DNA of 64,000 nt from Odontocerum albicorne (Eukaryota; Arthropoda; Insecta; Trichoptera; Odontoceridae): positions 18,805,220 to 18,869,219 of the forward strand of contig OX463859.1 in NCBI GenBank assembly GCA_949825065.1. Direction: 5' to 3'. This document shows positions 63,810-64,000 of this stretch, one piece after another. The position numbers and the translations under genes were made by a program. Every line of letters starts with the position of its first letter. The stretch's first letter is position 1. The notes beneath the pieces were generated by a model that saw nothing but the letters and a program-made list of their open reading frames with translations, had not been told where the DNA came from and did no database searches.

Positions 63810-64000
63810 ATTTTCTATCCCATTCCGATCATGGACTTGCGCTATGCTCAAACAGAGATTATTTGTTAGCTTTCCCAGTTCACCGCTCTTCTTTTTCAAC
63901 GTCGTCCTTTACTGTACATGCAGCGAGAATCTGGAATCAGTCACAAACCAACGTTGGACTCGCCCCGTCCTTGGCGTGATTTAAGAAGCGATATAACGTG
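63810..64000 (+). pseudogene. LINE-G C-terminal fragment, runs off the window
   Basis: GATCATGGACTTGCGCTATG, TCGTCCTTTACTGTACATGC, AGAATCTGGAATCAGTCACA, AACGTTGGACTCGCCCC, AGAAGCGATATAACGTG follow 44210-44385 closely. L-W-N-Q is readable. Better preserved than the 44-kb copy. It continues beyond the window. Confidence 0.7.

Overview
This is an AT-rich eukaryotic window that looks like intergenic or intronic DNA from an arthropod, most likely an insect. I base that on composition, dense tRNA-derived SINEs, Jockey-like and other LINE fragments, mariner-superfamily transposase remnants, long inverted-repeat elements and poly-(AT) tracts. I found no intact protein-coding gene, no rRNA or functional tRNA gene, no CRISPR array and no operon-like structure. 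Nearly every open reading frame over 60 codons is chance or retroelement debris. A 200-base run of N (an assembly gap) beside an AT microsatellite fits a draft assembly of a repeat-rich genome.

Labels used below are mine. SINE-A: tRNA-headed, about 190-220 bp, around 20 copies. SINE-B: a second tRNA-headed family of about 430 bp, 3 copies. LINE-A: a non-LTR retrotransposon whose reading frame ends in a W-R-S-V-L-S-x-Y-P motif, over 20 truncated copies. LINE-B, LINE-C, LINE-D and LINE-E: other non-LTR C-terminal fragments. Jockey-like LINE: the largest element, 52.5-54.8 kb. LINE-G: Jockey-like 3' ends whose tail is shared with SINE-A. Rep-1 to Rep-4: dispersed repeats of uncertain class.

Layout. 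0-5 kb: unannotated AT-rich DNA, a 21-bp snap-back hairpin, a LINE-G 3' end, an inverted-repeat element (3.8-4.3 kb) and a SINE-A. 5-9 kb: LINE-A fragments in both orientations, the gap and Rep-3. 9-10 kb: two SINE-A copies and a broken DD41D-type transposase. 11-17 kb: LINE-A, Jockey-like and Rep-1 fragments, a (AT)82 tract and a recently inserted LINE-D. 18-26 kb: SINE-A copies, LINE-B and LINE-C ends, a Rep-1 inverted pair, SINE-B and a 618-bp fold-back element. 27 kb: a decayed copy of a conserved insect protein family lacking its middle. 28.9-29.3 kb: a possible solo LTR. 30-34 kb: SINE-B with an internal 21-bp minisatellite, then a 30-bp satellite-like array broken by a SINE-A and a fold-back. 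35-45 kb: LINE fragments, an unrecognised coding-like remnant and a TA-flanked MITE. 45-52 kb: SINE-A and SINE-B copies, a GC-rich structured island, and LINE-A, LINE-B and LINE-G fragments. 52.5-55.2 kb: the Jockey-like LINE and a rearranged mariner. 55-64 kb: SINE-A copies, a six-unit 64-bp minisatellite and Jockey-like C-terminal fragments.

I see no new multi-gene system. The most informative observations are the SINE-A/LINE-G shared 3' tail (a probable parasite-partner pair), three short-loop inverted duplications (two clearly in retroelement sequence, one probably), a SINE-A with an exact 11-bp target duplication, a young LINE-D insertion with a comparable unoccupied site elsewhere in the window, and several coding-like or GC-rich islands that I cannot identify.
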